A stretch of DNA of 13,983 nt from Candidatus Nanopelagicales bacterium (lineage in GTDB: Bacteria > Actinomycetota > Actinomycetes > S36-B12 > UBA10799), in NCBI GenBank assembly GCA_025455985.1, contig JALOLM010000052.1:1-13983 (forward strand), in the 5' to 3' direction. Below, piece after piece: positions 1-7,063 of the stretch (position 1 is the first letter of the stretch; every line of letters begins with the position of its first letter). Below the pieces are notes generated by a model. It did no database searches, was not told where the DNA came from, and worked only from the letters and a program-made list of their open reading frames with translations. The position numbers and the translations under genes are program-made.

Positions 1-2
1 AG

Positions 3-92
3 CAGCAGCAGTGGGGTCAGGCTCCGGTGCAGCCTGAGCAGCAGCAGTGGGGTCAAGCTCCGGTGCAGCCCGAGCAGCAGCAGTGGGGTCAG
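3..92 (+). repeat. 36-bp in-frame tandem repeat (about 2.5 copies seen)
   Basis: Copies at 3-38 and 39-74 each encode QQQWGQAPVQPE and differ at only two bases, both synonymous. A third partial copy at 75-92 encodes QQQWGQ and then diverges. The array continues past the left edge. Near-identity at DNA level points to recent expansion or slippage, so copy number may vary between strains. Confidence 0.9.
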
Positions 93-902
93 CAGCCTGA
101 GGGCGGTTGGCAACAGCCTCCCGCCGGGGCGTGGGGGTCTGCCGTGCCGCCGGCACCGGTGCCGCAAGGCCTGGCGCCCGGCTCGCCGATGGGCCAGACG
201 AATGTCTTCCCGACCGCTGAGACGATCGACCCGCTCACCGGGATGCCTGTGGCCAGCGGCGACGGCAAGTCCAAGACCTCAGGCAAGCGGCTTGCCGCGC
301 TCGTAGTAGGCACGTTGTTGGTGGGGCTGCTCATCTTGGGCCTTCTCTGGTTCTTCCTCTTCCGCGGTTCCGGCAGCAGTGGGTCGGGGACGACCAACGG
401 CCCTGTGGATGTCACAGCCACCTTCACCGGGACTGTCGACCCTGCGTGTGCGGATCTCGGCGCGGCATTGACCGCTGACGATCTGAGTACCGCAGTGGCC
501 CAACGACTCAACGATGTGGCCATCGCGAAGGATCTTGAGGAGAACCAGGCGTACTTCGATCAGTTGGCCAAGGACATCGCGCCGATCATGGACCAGTACG
601 AGAGTGCGTGTGTGGCCGCGGTGTCCGCCGGCAATGCTCCGGAGTTCTACCGCACGTTCGTGGAGACGTTCCAGGTGTCGGTGACCGACGGGGCGGCGGT
701 TGCCTCATCTGCGCTGGACAACGGTGGTCAGGTTGATCCGGCGGAGGCTGAGAAGTTGCGCGCAGAGGCCAGCAAACTTGAGGCGAGTGCAGCCGCGGTG
801 ATGTCGATCTCAGGCTCCCCGTCGCCGAGTGCATCGCCGAGTCCGGCGGAATCCACCACGCCGAGCGCGGAGGAATCCCCCGCCGCCACTTCGATCGGCT
901 AA
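3..902 (+). CDS. Single-pass membrane protein with Gln-rich N-terminal repeats (5' end outside window)
   Basis: The frame is open from base 3 and the repeat array already runs through the edge, so the GTG at 27 is probably not the real start. Numbered from that GTG, residues 1-22 are repeats rich in Gln, Pro and Trp, followed by a Pro/Gly/Ala-rich stretch to about 85. A Lys-Arg stop (KSKTSGKR) precedes one strong transmembrane segment at about 89-112. After a Gly/Ser linker comes an outer domain of about 120 residues with two cysteines (near 141 and 196, possibly a disulfide) and predicted helices. The last 30 residues are Ser/Pro/Ala/Glu low complexity. The layout suggests a cytoplasmic repeat tail and an extracytoplasmic helical domain. 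I recognise no family and assign no function. It ends 9 bases before the next gene on the same strand, so the two may be co-transcribed. Confidence 0.8.
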   Translation, partial: QQQWGQAPVQPEQQQWGQAPVQPEQQQWGQQPEGGWQQPPAGAWGSAVPPAPVPQGLAPGSPMGQTNVFPTAETIDPLTGMPVASGDGKSKTSGKRLAALVVGTLLVGLLILGLLWFFLFRGSGSSGSGTTNGPVDVTATFTGTVDPACADLGAALTADDLSTAVAQRLNDVAIAKDLEENQAYFDQLAKDIAPIMDQYESACVAAVSAGNAPEFYRTFVETFQVSVTDGAAVASSALDNGGQVDPAEAEKLRAEASKLEASAAAVMSISGSPSPSASPSPAESTTPSAEESPAATSIG

Positions 903-911
903 CTTCGGGGA

Positions 912-2888
912 GTGCCTGAGCCTTTGTGGCGGCCTGACGCGGTCGCCGTTGCGCGTTCGTCGGTCCGCAAAGTGATGACCGAGGTCGAAGCGGTCACGGG
1001 GCTGCCGATGGTGACGATGGCCGACTTCCACGACTTCTCCGTGGCGTCCCCCGGTGACTTCTGGGATCTGGTGTGGGGGGAGTGCGGGGTCATCGGGGAC
1101 CGGGGTGACGGTCCTGCTGTGGTCCCACCGCCACCGGGTGAGGACCTTCGCGCCACGAGATTCTTCCCCGCTGCGACATTGAACTACGCCCAGAACCTGC
1201 TGGCCGGCGCGGATCTGCCCGGCGCGTCCGACACCGCTCTGGTGTTCCGCCAGGAAGACGGTCAGCGCCGCGTGTGGTCGTGGGGGCAGTTGCGCGAAGC
1301 GGTCGGCTCGGTGCGATCCGGCCTCATGGACGCCGGGGTCGGGCGGGGGGATGTCGTTGCCGCATGGATGCCCAATGTCCCCGAAACCGTGATCACGATG
1401 CTGGCCGCCGAGGCGCTGGGGGCGGTCTTCACGTCGACGAGCCCCGACTTCGGCCCGGCGGGTGTGCTTGACCGGTTCGCCCAGGTGGCCCCCAAGATCC
1501 TGGTGGCCGCCGACGGGTACTTCTACGGCGGGAAGCGTCATGATCGCCGCGAGGCGCTCTCGGAGATCTCCGCGGGACTGCCCAGTCTGCGACAGGTCTG
1601 GCTTGTCGGCCATCTCGATCCTGAGGCGCAAGTCGGCCTCGCAGTGGACACGCGCCGCTTCAGTGACGTCCTGGCGGCACCCGGGGTCCTGGAGTTCGAG
1701 CAGATGCCCTTCGACGCCCCCGGATTCATCCTCTACTCCTCGGGTACCACCGGCGTGCCCAAGTGCATCGAGCACCGATCCGCCGGATTCCTGCTGAAGC
1801 ACGCGGCCGAGCAGCGATGGCACATGGACATCCGCGCTGGCGACCGGGTCTTCTGGTTCACCACCTGCGGGTGGATGATGTGGAACTGGCTGGTCAGCGC
1901 ACTGGCGGTGGGCGCCACGGTGATCCTGTACGACGGGTCCCCGTTCCACTCCCACCCCGACCAGTTGTGGGAGATCGCCGAGCAGGAACAGATCACGATG
2001 TTCGGCGTCAGCGCGAAGTACCTGGATGCGTGCGCCAAGCAGGGACTCAGGCCGGGCACCCAACGAGACCTGTCTGCACTGCGCACCGTCGGCTCAACGG
2101 GCTCGCCGTTGTCGCCCGAGGGATTCGAGTACGTGTACCGGGAGGTGAAGGCCGACGTGCACCTCGCCTCGATCTCCGGGGGAACCGACATCTGCGGGTG
2201 CTTCGCTCTGGGCGACCCCACGTCGGCGGTATGGGCCGGGGAATTGCAGGCGCCGGCGCTGGGTGCCGATGTCGACGTGCTCGACGCAGATGGTACTAGC
2301 CATCGAGGGCAAGCGGGCGTGACCGGCGAACTGGTCTGCCGCAACGCCCTGCCGAGCATGCCGATCAGGTTCATCAACGACCCCGACGACCGCAAGTACA
2401 CCGACGCCTACTTCAACCGCTTTCCCGGACTGTGGAACCACGGCGACTTTGCGATGTGGACCGAGCATGACGGCATCGTCATCCTGGGACGATCCGATGC
2501 CACGCTCAACGCCGGGGGTGTGCGGATCGGCACAGCGGAGATCTATCGGCAGGTTGAGTCGCTGGAGGAGGTGGTCGAGGCCATCGCCATCGGCCAGAGT
2601 TTCGACGACGACACCCGCATCGTGCTGTTCGTGCGATTGCTGCCCGGCCACGAACTCGACGATCTGCTGCGGGCACGGATCGCTAAGCGCCTGCGGGAAC
2701 GGTGCTCACCAAGACATGTGCCTGCCCGTATTGTTGCCGTGGCGGACCTGCCGCGGACCCGGTCGGGCAAACTGGCCGAATTGGCCGTCGCCGACGTTGT
2801 GCATGGGCGGCCGGTGCGCAACACCGAGGCGTTGGCCAATCCGGAGAGTCTGCGACTCTTCGAAGACCTGGAGGAACTCACGACATGA
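912..2888 (+). CDS. aacS: Acetoacetyl-CoA synthetase (acetoacetate--CoA ligase)
   Basis: This is an ANL-superfamily adenylating enzyme that converts acetoacetate, ATP and CoA to acetoacetyl-CoA in the cytoplasm. The 658 residues match the usual length of about 650. The N-terminus (PEPLWRP) is typical of AacS. The phosphate-binding loop YSSGTTGVPK lies at about 275-284. The substrate-pocket region FTTCGWMMWNWLVSAL and the motif SGGTDICGCF both resemble AacS rather than acetyl-CoA synthetase. The C-terminal catalytic lysine is K620 in RTRSGKLAE. The start is the only GTG after the in-frame stop at 900-902. The sequence GGGGAG at 907-912 overlaps it, so spacing is poor; TTG at 924 is an alternative but would remove the conserved N-terminus. 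The stop overlaps the next start as ATGA, so it is translationally coupled to the MprF-like gene. It probably serves use of ketone bodies or polyhydroxybutyrate, or acetoacetate salvage. Confidence 0.93.
   Translation: MPEPLWRPDAVAVARSSVRKVMTEVEAVTGLPMVTMADFHDFSVASPGDFWDLVWGECGVIGDRGDGPAVVPPPPGEDLRATRFFPAATLNYAQNLLAGADLPGASDTALVFRQEDGQRRVWSWGQLREAVGSVRSGLMDAGVGRGDVVAAWMPNVPETVITMLAAEALGAVFTSTSPDFGPAGVLDRFAQVAPKILVAADGYFYGGKRHDRREALSEISAGLPSLRQVWLVGHLDPEAQVGLAVDTRRFSDVLAAPGVLEFEQMPFDAPGFILYSSGTTGVPKCIEHRSAGFLLKHAAEQRWHMDIRAGDRVFWFTTCGWMMWNWLVSALAVGATVILYDGSPFHSHPDQLWEIAEQEQITMFGVSAKYLDACAKQGLRPGTQRDLSALRTVGSTGSPLSPEGFEYVYREVKADVHLASISGGTDICGCFALGDPTSAVWAGELQAPALGADVDVLDADGTSHRGQAGVTGELVCRNALPSMPIRFINDPDDRKYTDAYFNRFPGLWNHGDFAMWTEHDGIVILGRSDATLNAGGVRIGTAEIYRQVESLEEVVEAIAIGQSFDDDTRIVLFVRLLPGHELDDLLRARIAKRLRERCSPRHVPARIVAVADLPRTRSGKLAELAVADVVHGRPVRNTEALANPESLRLFEDLEELTT
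2870..2888 (+). promoter_or_regulatory. Ribosome binding site and ATGA start/stop overlap
   Basis: GGAGGA at 2870-2875 sits nine bases before ATG 2885, inside the end of aacS, and the ATG shares bases with the aacS TGA at 2886-2888. This fixes the start of the MprF-like gene at 2885 and implies translational coupling. Confidence 0.8.
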
Positions 2889-4906
2889 CGATCGCCGCAG
2901 AGGAAACGCCCGCGCACGATCTGAACCGCAGAGTCGCCGCTGAGATCCCACAGCGACGTTATGTGCCCGGAACGGGCTGGACCAGCCACGTGCCCAGTGT
3001 GTTGCGCGCGCTGCTGTTGTTCGTGGCCGCGTTCAGCGCCATCACGGCTGTCTTCCCGGCGCTTGCACGCGGGCTCAGCGGCGTTCGAGAGGTCATCGAG
3101 GTCGTCTTCGTGCCGGCCCCACCGAACCTGGCGTGGGCCGCACTGCTGGTGATCTTCGGTTCGGCATTGGGCAAGCGCAAGCGCTCGGCCTGGTGGTTCC
3201 TGGTGATCATCCTCGTTCTGGGCATGCTGATCTCAGCGGCGCTGATGACGGACGCCGATCTGCGCGTCAAGGAGGCCGCGACGCTCGCGACCTCGCTGGT
3301 GCTGCTCGTCATCCTGATCCTGGCCCGCAAGGAGTTCTTCGCGGTCGTGCCCCGGCGCAACATCCCCGTCGCCATCGCCACACTGATCGTCGGCTTCGCG
3401 ATCGCCATCCCGATCGGGTGGGCGCTGGTGGAGGCGCTGCCGGGGACGGTGCCGCGCAGTGACTCCTGGGGGTACGCCGCCCTCAACGTGCAGGGCGGAC
3501 TGGGCTCGACAGAGACGACAGGCATCGAGGGTCGCGCCACCCGCCCGGTGCCGTTCCTGCTCGGTGGCCTGGGCACTGTCGTATACATCGCTTTCGGGCT
3601 GGCGCTGTTCCGCACACGCGGCAACGAGCGACTGATCGGCGGGGAGGACGAAGTTGCCCTGCGCAGCCTGTTGCTGGAGCACGGTGACCGCGACTCGCTG
3701 GGTTACTTCGCCACCCGGCGGGACAAGTCGGTGATGTGGTCGCCTTCCGGCAAGGCCGCTGTCACCTATCGGGTGGTCAACGGCGTCAGCCTGGCCTCGG
3801 CGGATCCGATCGGTGACCCCGAGTCGTGGCCGCCCGCCATCGAGGCGTGGCTGGAGGAAGCCCGGCATTACGGGTGGGCGCCGGCTGCCATGGGGGCTTC
3901 CGAGCAAGGGGCGGAAGCGTATGTCCGGGCAGGACTGGAAGCGCTGTCCTTGGGTGACGAAGCGATAATCGAGTTCTCCGACTTCACTCTCGACGGCCGG
4001 CACATGCGCGCAGTGCGACAGGCGGTCCACAGGCTGGAGCGCGACGGCTATACGACCAGGGTTCGCCGGCACCGCGACATCCCCGCGGACGAGATGGCAG
4101 AGGTCGTCGTCGACGCCGATCGCTGGCGCGACACCGACAATGAACGCGGATTCTCCATGGCGCTGGGCCGGCTCGGTGACCCGCTCGACGGGCAGTGCGT
4201 GCTGACCGAGATCTTCGACGCCGAGGGTGTGCGCCGGGGGCTGCTGTCGTTCTCCCCGTGGGGTGGGCGTGGAATCTCGTTGGACCTCATGCGGCGAGAC
4301 CCGCAGTCCGAGAACGGCGTGATGGAGATGATGGTGACGGCGACTGTGCACGCCGGACCGATCATCGGCGTGGACCGGCTGTCGCTGAACTTCGCCATCA
4401 TGCGGGCGATCTTTGAAGAGGGTGCGAAGATCGGCGCCGGTCCGGTGATCCGGGCGTCCCGAGGGTTCCTCATGTTCGCCAGTCGTTGGTGGCAGATGGA
4501 GTCGCTGTACAAGTCCAACGAGAAGTACGAACCCGAGTGGGTCACGCGCTACATGTTGTTCGAGCGCTCCGGTGACCTTCCCCGGGTCGGCATCGCGGCG
4601 GGCCTGGCCGAGGGTTTCGTCGAGAAACCGAAACGGCCGTTCTCGGGCCACCGCCGGGAGTCCCTGGCAGATGGTGTGGCGGCATCGCCGGTGGCGTTGT
4701 GGGCCCCGATCGCCGAGCAGTTGGCGCAGGAGGCCGAGCAGGAATCGCAGATGCCCGAACGCCGGCTGCCCGAGCAGGAGTTGGTGCGCCGGCAGAAGTT
4801 GCAGGAGATCAGAGACCGCGCGATGCCCGCACTGGGCACACCGTGCGGATCGCCGGGCGGGTCATGCTCAACCGCGTCACCGGCAAGTTGGTGTTCGCGC
4901 AGGTGA
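2885..4906 (+). CDS. lysX: Lysyl-phosphatidylglycerol synthase half of LysX (MprF-like, DUF2156)
   Basis: In the LysX family this half moves lysine from Lys-tRNA to phosphatidylglycerol at the inner membrane, which lowers surface charge and protects against cationic peptides. About six transmembrane segments are visible at roughly 39-59, 82-97, 102-121, 131-147, 159-184 and 222-243. The cytoplasmic DUF2156 (GNAT-like) domain runs from about 255 to 570, with typical stretches such as RDSLGYFATRRDKSVMWSP, SLASADPIGD and FASRWWQMESLYKSNEKYEPEW. A linker follows and leads into PEQELVRRQKLQEIRDR, which looks like the first helix of a lysyl-tRNA synthetase. After about 4819 the frame loses all similarity and ends at 4906 in a tail (ALGTPCGSPGG...) that is out of frame with the synthetase encoded downstream. 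This is therefore probably the front of a LysX fusion cut by a deletion or frame change, or an assembly error, and not a naturally standalone MprF. Confidence 0.85.
   Translation: MTIAAEETPAHDLNRRVAAEIPQRRYVPGTGWTSHVPSVLRALLLFVAAFSAITAVFPALARGLSGVREVIEVVFVPAPPNLAWAALLVIFGSALGKRKRSAWWFLVIILVLGMLISAALMTDADLRVKEAATLATSLVLLVILILARKEFFAVVPRRNIPVAIATLIVGFAIAIPIGWALVEALPGTVPRSDSWGYAALNVQGGLGSTETTGIEGRATRPVPFLLGGLGTVVYIAFGLALFRTRGNERLIGGEDEVALRSLLLEHGDRDSLGYFATRRDKSVMWSPSGKAAVTYRVVNGVSLASADPIGDPESWPPAIEAWLEEARHYGWAPAAMGASEQGAEAYVRAGLEALSLGDEAIIEFSDFTLDGRHMRAVRQAVHRLERDGYTTRVRRHRDIPADEMAEVVVDADRWRDTDNERGFSMALGRLGDPLDGQCVLTEIFDAEGVRRGLLSFSPWGGRGISLDLMRRDPQSENGVMEMMVTATVHAGPIIGVDRLSLNFAIMRAIFEEGAKIGAGPVIRASRGFLMFASRWWQMESLYKSNEKYEPEWVTRYMLFERSGDLPRVGIAAGLAEGFVEKPKRPFSGHRRESLADGVAASPVALWAPIAEQLAQEAEQESQMPERRLPEQELVRRQKLQEIRDRAMPALGTPCGSPGGSCSTASPASWCSRR
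4815..4835 (+). other. Frame break with lost linker inside lysX
   Basis: LysX and LysRS-like coding is convincing in one frame up to about 4819 (KLQEIRDR) and in the preceding (-1) frame from about 4822 (DARTGHTVRIAGRV). In E. coli LysS and in LysX proteins roughly 30-40 residues lie between these two points, including the Gly-x-x-x-(Y/F)-P turn. Here they are absent, so this is a deletion whose length is not a multiple of three rather than a one-base slip. No slippery heptamer is visible nearby. Confidence 0.7.
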
Positions 4907-6165
4907 AGGACTGGACCGGCCAGATCCAGGTCATGTTGTCGCTGGCCGAGGTGGGCCAGGAGATGCTCGATCGCTGGAAGCACGAAGTCGACCTCGGCGA
5001 CCACGTCGGAGTGGTCGGGCAGGTGATCACCAGCAAGCGAGGCGAACTGTCGGTCCTGGCCGAGGAGTTCGTCATCACCTCGAAGTGCTTGGTGCCGCTG
5101 CCGGACAAACACGCCGGACTCACGGATCCAGAGGCGCGCACCAGGCAGCGCTATGTGGACCTGATCGTCAACGACTCATCGCGCGAGATGGTCGCGCTGC
5201 GTTCCACCGCGATCCGGGCGCTGCGCGAGAGCCTGTGGAGCCGGGGTTTCCTGGAAGTGGACACCCCCATGCTGCAGACGGTTCACGGTGGTGCGAACGC
5301 GCGGCCGTTCATCACGCATATCAACGCCTACGACATGCGCCTGTATCTGCGGATCGCTCCGGAGCTGTTCCTCAAACGGCTGCTCGTGGGGGGCGTGGAG
5401 AAGATCTTCGAGGTCAACCGCAACTTCCGCAACGAGGGGGCCGACACCAGTCACAACCCCGAGTTCAGCAGCCTCGAGGTGTATGACGCATACGGTTCCT
5501 ACGAGACGATGCGGGTGCTGACCAGGGACATCATTCTCGAGATCGCCACAGCGGTCTACGGTGAGCCCATCGCACGTCGGCCGAAGCCCGACGGCGGCTA
5601 CGAGGAGATCGATCTCTCCCCGGAATGGCCCACGATGACGGTGCATGAGGGTGTGAGCCACAAGCTCGGGGAATTGGTCACCGTGGACACCCCGCTGGAG
5701 GTGCTGCGGGGGCACGCGGCGAAACTGCAGATCCCGCTGGAACCGCAGTGGGATGCCTCGCAGGTGTTGCTGGAGCTTTATGAGCACCTCTGCGAGAGCA
5801 CGACAACCTTCCCCACGTTCTACTTGGACTTCCCGACCGAGGTGTCGCCGCTGACCCGCAAGATGCCCTCGGAACCGCGGCTGGCCCAGAAGTGGGACCT
5901 CGTCGGCTGGGGCGCCGAACTGGGCACCGCCTACACCGAGCTCATCGACCCGCTCGACCAGCGCGACCGCCTGGTCGCCCAGAGCCTGCTGGCCGCAGCC
6001 GGTGACGTGGAGGCCATGGAGGTCGACGAGGACTTCCTGCGGGCCCTGGAGTACGGGATGCCCCCGGCCGGTGGTCAGGGGATGGGCGTCGAGCGCGTCA
6101 TCATGATGCTGACCGGCCAGAACATCCGCGACACCATGTTGTTCCCGATCGTGCGCCCGGAGTAG
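4825..6165 (+). CDS. lysX: Lysyl-tRNA synthetase half of LysX (class II), frame-shifted from its MprF half
   Basis: This half charges tRNA-Lys and in LysX supplies the lysine donor for lipid modification. Similarity begins at about 4825; the frame is open back to a GTG at 4699, but that extra stretch is the shadow of the MprF frame. If translated alone, the usable starts are GTG 4843 or ATG 4864, neither with a good ribosome site. The OB-fold runs through GKLVFAQVKDWTGQIQVML. It is followed by RPLPDK-type VPLPDKHAGLTDPEARTRQRY. Motif 1 is at about 5185-5277 (LWSRGFLEVDTPML), motif 2 is KIFEVNRNFRNEG plus HNPEFSSLE, and motif 3 is GMGVERVIMMLTG with its Arg at 6094. TAYTELIDP replaces the housekeeping NGFSELNDP, as I recall for LysX-type proteins. 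The N-terminal helix and linker are missing from this frame. Whether the product is active is uncertain. Confidence 0.85.
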   Translation, partial: ARTGHTVRIAGRVMLNRVTGKLVFAQVKDWTGQIQVMLSLAEVGQEMLDRWKHEVDLGDHVGVVGQVITSKRGELSVLAEEFVITSKCLVPLPDKHAGLTDPEARTRQRYVDLIVNDSSREMVALRSTAIRALRESLWSRGFLEVDTPMLQTVHGGANARPFITHINAYDMRLYLRIAPELFLKRLLVGGVEKIFEVNRNFRNEGADTSHNPEFSSLEVYDAYGSYETMRVLTRDIILEIATAVYGEPIARRPKPDGGYEEIDLSPEWPTMTVHEGVSHKLGELVTVDTPLEVLRGHAAKLQIPLEPQWDASQVLLELYEHLCESTTTFPTFYLDFPTEVSPLTRKMPSEPRLAQKWDLVGWGAELGTAYTELIDPLDQRDRLVAQSLLAAAGDVEAMEVDEDFLRALEYGMPPAGGQGMGVERVIMMLTGQNIRDTMLFPIVRPE

Positions 6166-6187
6166 GTCCTGGGCGGTCGGCTCGATC

Positions 6188-6230
6188 AACCGGTTGCCCG
6201 CCTCACCGCAAACCGGAGTGCTGTTCACTC
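6188..6230 (+). terminator. Inverted repeats after lysX, possible weak terminator
   Basis: The arms CCGGTTGC (6190-6197) and GCAAACCGG (6208-6216) form an imperfect stem with one bulge. GAGTG (6216-6220) and CACTC (6226-6230) form a second small perfect stem. No T-run follows. High-GC bacteria often lack one, but the evidence is thin. The rest of 6166-6290 holds nothing I recognise. Confidence 0.25.
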
Positions 6231-6302
6231 AGACCCGCAGGTGGTGTTCAGCGACGCGTAACGCCGGCAGACAAGCGTGGGAGGCACCGGAAGGAGCCCG
6301 CC

Positions 6303-6428
6303 ATGCCTGTTCGACTGGTCGCCATAGCCAACCTGACCGGCCTCCTGGGGGTCATGACCCTCGCAGTCGGGGAAGTGATCTTGAGTTCCAAGCGTGACCG
6401 CAGCACGTACTACGAAGACCACTTCTGA
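6303..6428 (+). CDS. 41-residue putative membrane mini-protein
   Basis: This short gene starts at ATG 6303, preceded by the strong Shine-Dalgarno sequence GGAAGGAG (6289-6296) at six bases' spacing. It encodes MPVRLVAIANLTGLLGVMTL followed by AVGEVILSSKRDRSTYYEDHF. Residues about 5-28 are one hydrophobic helix with only a single acidic residue (Glu24), and the last 13 residues are charged and aromatic. This looks like a single-pass small membrane protein with the short polar tail KRDRSTYYEDHF. It lies alone between lysX and the lipoprotein gene. I recognise no family. The good ribosome site and sensible composition argue that it is real; its function is unknown. Confidence 0.6.
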   Translation: MPVRLVAIANLTGLLGVMTLAVGEVILSSKRDRSTYYEDHF

Positions 6429-6429
6429 A

Positions 6430-6445
6430 CAGCGGGCTGCCGCTG
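6430..6445 (+). terminator. Perfect 6-bp hairpin just after the mini-gene
   Basis: CAGCGG (6430-6435), loop GCTG, and CCGCTG (6440-6445) form a perfect GC-rich stem starting one base after the mini-gene stop. No T-run follows, so it could be a U-less terminator or an mRNA stabiliser. Confidence 0.3.
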
Positions 6446-6491
6446 CGGCCCTGCGGGTTACCGTTGGTGCACACCGAGAGCGGGAGGCTGC

Positions 6492-7007
6492 ATGAGAGCA
6501 CTACTGGGCACGCTGGTGCTGGCCGCGGCCCTGGCGGGCTGTTCGCAGACCGAATCAGCGCCGGAGCCCGTCGACAGCGCCACAGTCTCGACAGCGCCCG
6601 CCCCCACGGCAGCCAGCACACCCCCGCGGGCTCCCACCACCGCAGTCCCGACCTCGGCTGCACCCGTATCCGAGAGCCCGGCGGCATCCTCGGGTGACGA
6701 TGCCTTTTGCGCGTACCTGAAGAAGTCGTCGAAGGCGGCTCAGCAGGTGGAGGACCCGGCGGCATTCGTGGCGCTGGTGGAGGGTGCCCAAGCCGTCGCT
6801 CCCGGGGCGATCGAGGAAGACCTGGCCCTCTACGCAGAATCGGTCCGCAAACTCGCGATCCTCGTGACCGGTAGCCCGAAGCAGGCCGCCAAGGCCGATG
6901 TGTGGCTGGCGGAGAACGAGGACGTCGTGGCCAGTGCGCAGGCAAATGTCGACAACTACTCCCAGTCGGTGTGCGGCATGCCCTTCATCACCGGTGAGGG
7001 TGAGTGA
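6492..7007 (+). CDS. Small secreted lipoprotein of unknown function
   Basis: The start is ATG 6492 with GGGAGG at 6482-6487. The 171-residue product opens with a lipoprotein signal peptide: MRALLGTLVLAAALAGC has the lipobox LAGC, so Cys17 would be lipidated and the protein anchored outside the membrane. Residues about 18-68 are a Thr/Ser/Pro/Ala-rich tether. From about 69 to 165 there is a compact, mostly helical domain. It has one cysteine near its start (DAFCAYLKK) and one near its end (QSVCGMP), which probably form a disulfide. The architecture resembles many small actinobacterial lipoproteins, but I cannot place the domain. Its stop codon overlaps the palindrome that precedes the next gene. 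Confidence 0.85.
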   Translation: MRALLGTLVLAAALAGCSQTESAPEPVDSATVSTAPAPTAASTPPRAPTTAVPTSAAPVSESPAASSGDDAFCAYLKKSSKAAQQVEDPAAFVALVEGAQAVAPGAIEEDLALYAESVRKLAILVTGSPKQAAKADVWLAENEDVVASAQANVDNYSQSVCGMPFITGEGE

Positions 7008-7027
7008 AGACATAAGACGTATGTCTT
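7007..7027. promoter_or_regulatory. Perfect 8-5-8 palindrome, likely repressor operator
   Basis: The arm AAGACATA (7007-7014) and its exact reverse complement TATGTCTT (7020-7027) flank the spacer AGACG. The right arm overlaps the proposed -35 element by two bases, which suits a repressor of the TetR, MarR or GntR type. I cannot match it to a named regulator, and no regulator gene is in the window. Confidence 0.6.
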
Positions 7028-7063
7028 GCAATACCTGAAACAAAATGCGCTAGTATGGCGACA
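7026..7063 (+). promoter_or_regulatory. Putative leaderless promoter of the dab-fabI operon
   Basis: TTGCAA (7026-7031) is a -35-like element and TAGTAT (7051-7056) a -10-like element, with 19 bases between them. Six bases separate the -10 from the A of ATG 7063, so transcription would start on the start codon itself. No Shine-Dalgarno sequence precedes that ATG. Both facts agree with a leaderless mRNA, which is common in Actinomycetota. The local AT-richness stands out against the surrounding high-GC DNA. Confidence 0.6.

Noticed and set aside
1..92. CRISPR-like array at the left edge
   Set aside because: The repeats are contiguous, in frame and without spacers, so this is a coding tandem repeat.
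810..2063. 417-residue minus-strand frame opposite aacS
   Set aside because: It is low-complexity Arg/Gly/His sequence with no recognisable motif and lies opposite the conserved AacS motifs.
2702..2884. Upstream extension of the MprF-like gene to GTG 2702
   Set aside because: That stretch lies inside aacS, is Cys/Gly/Arg-rich with no similarity to LysX, and ATG 2885 has a good ribosome site and the ATGA overlap.
3233..4651. 472-residue minus-strand frame opposite the MprF-like gene
   Set aside because: It has the same antisense-shadow composition and lies opposite an evident membrane and DUF2156 coding region.
4699..4906. Programmed -1 ribosomal frameshift joining the two lysX halves
   Set aside because: The direction fits, but no X-XXY-YYZ slippery heptamer is seen in the overlap, and a simple slip would not account for the 30-40 linker residues that are missing.
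6194..6397. 67-residue plus-strand frame before the lipoprotein
   Set aside because: It has no ribosome site and polar, unstructured composition, and it overlaps out of frame the better-supported mini-gene at 6303.
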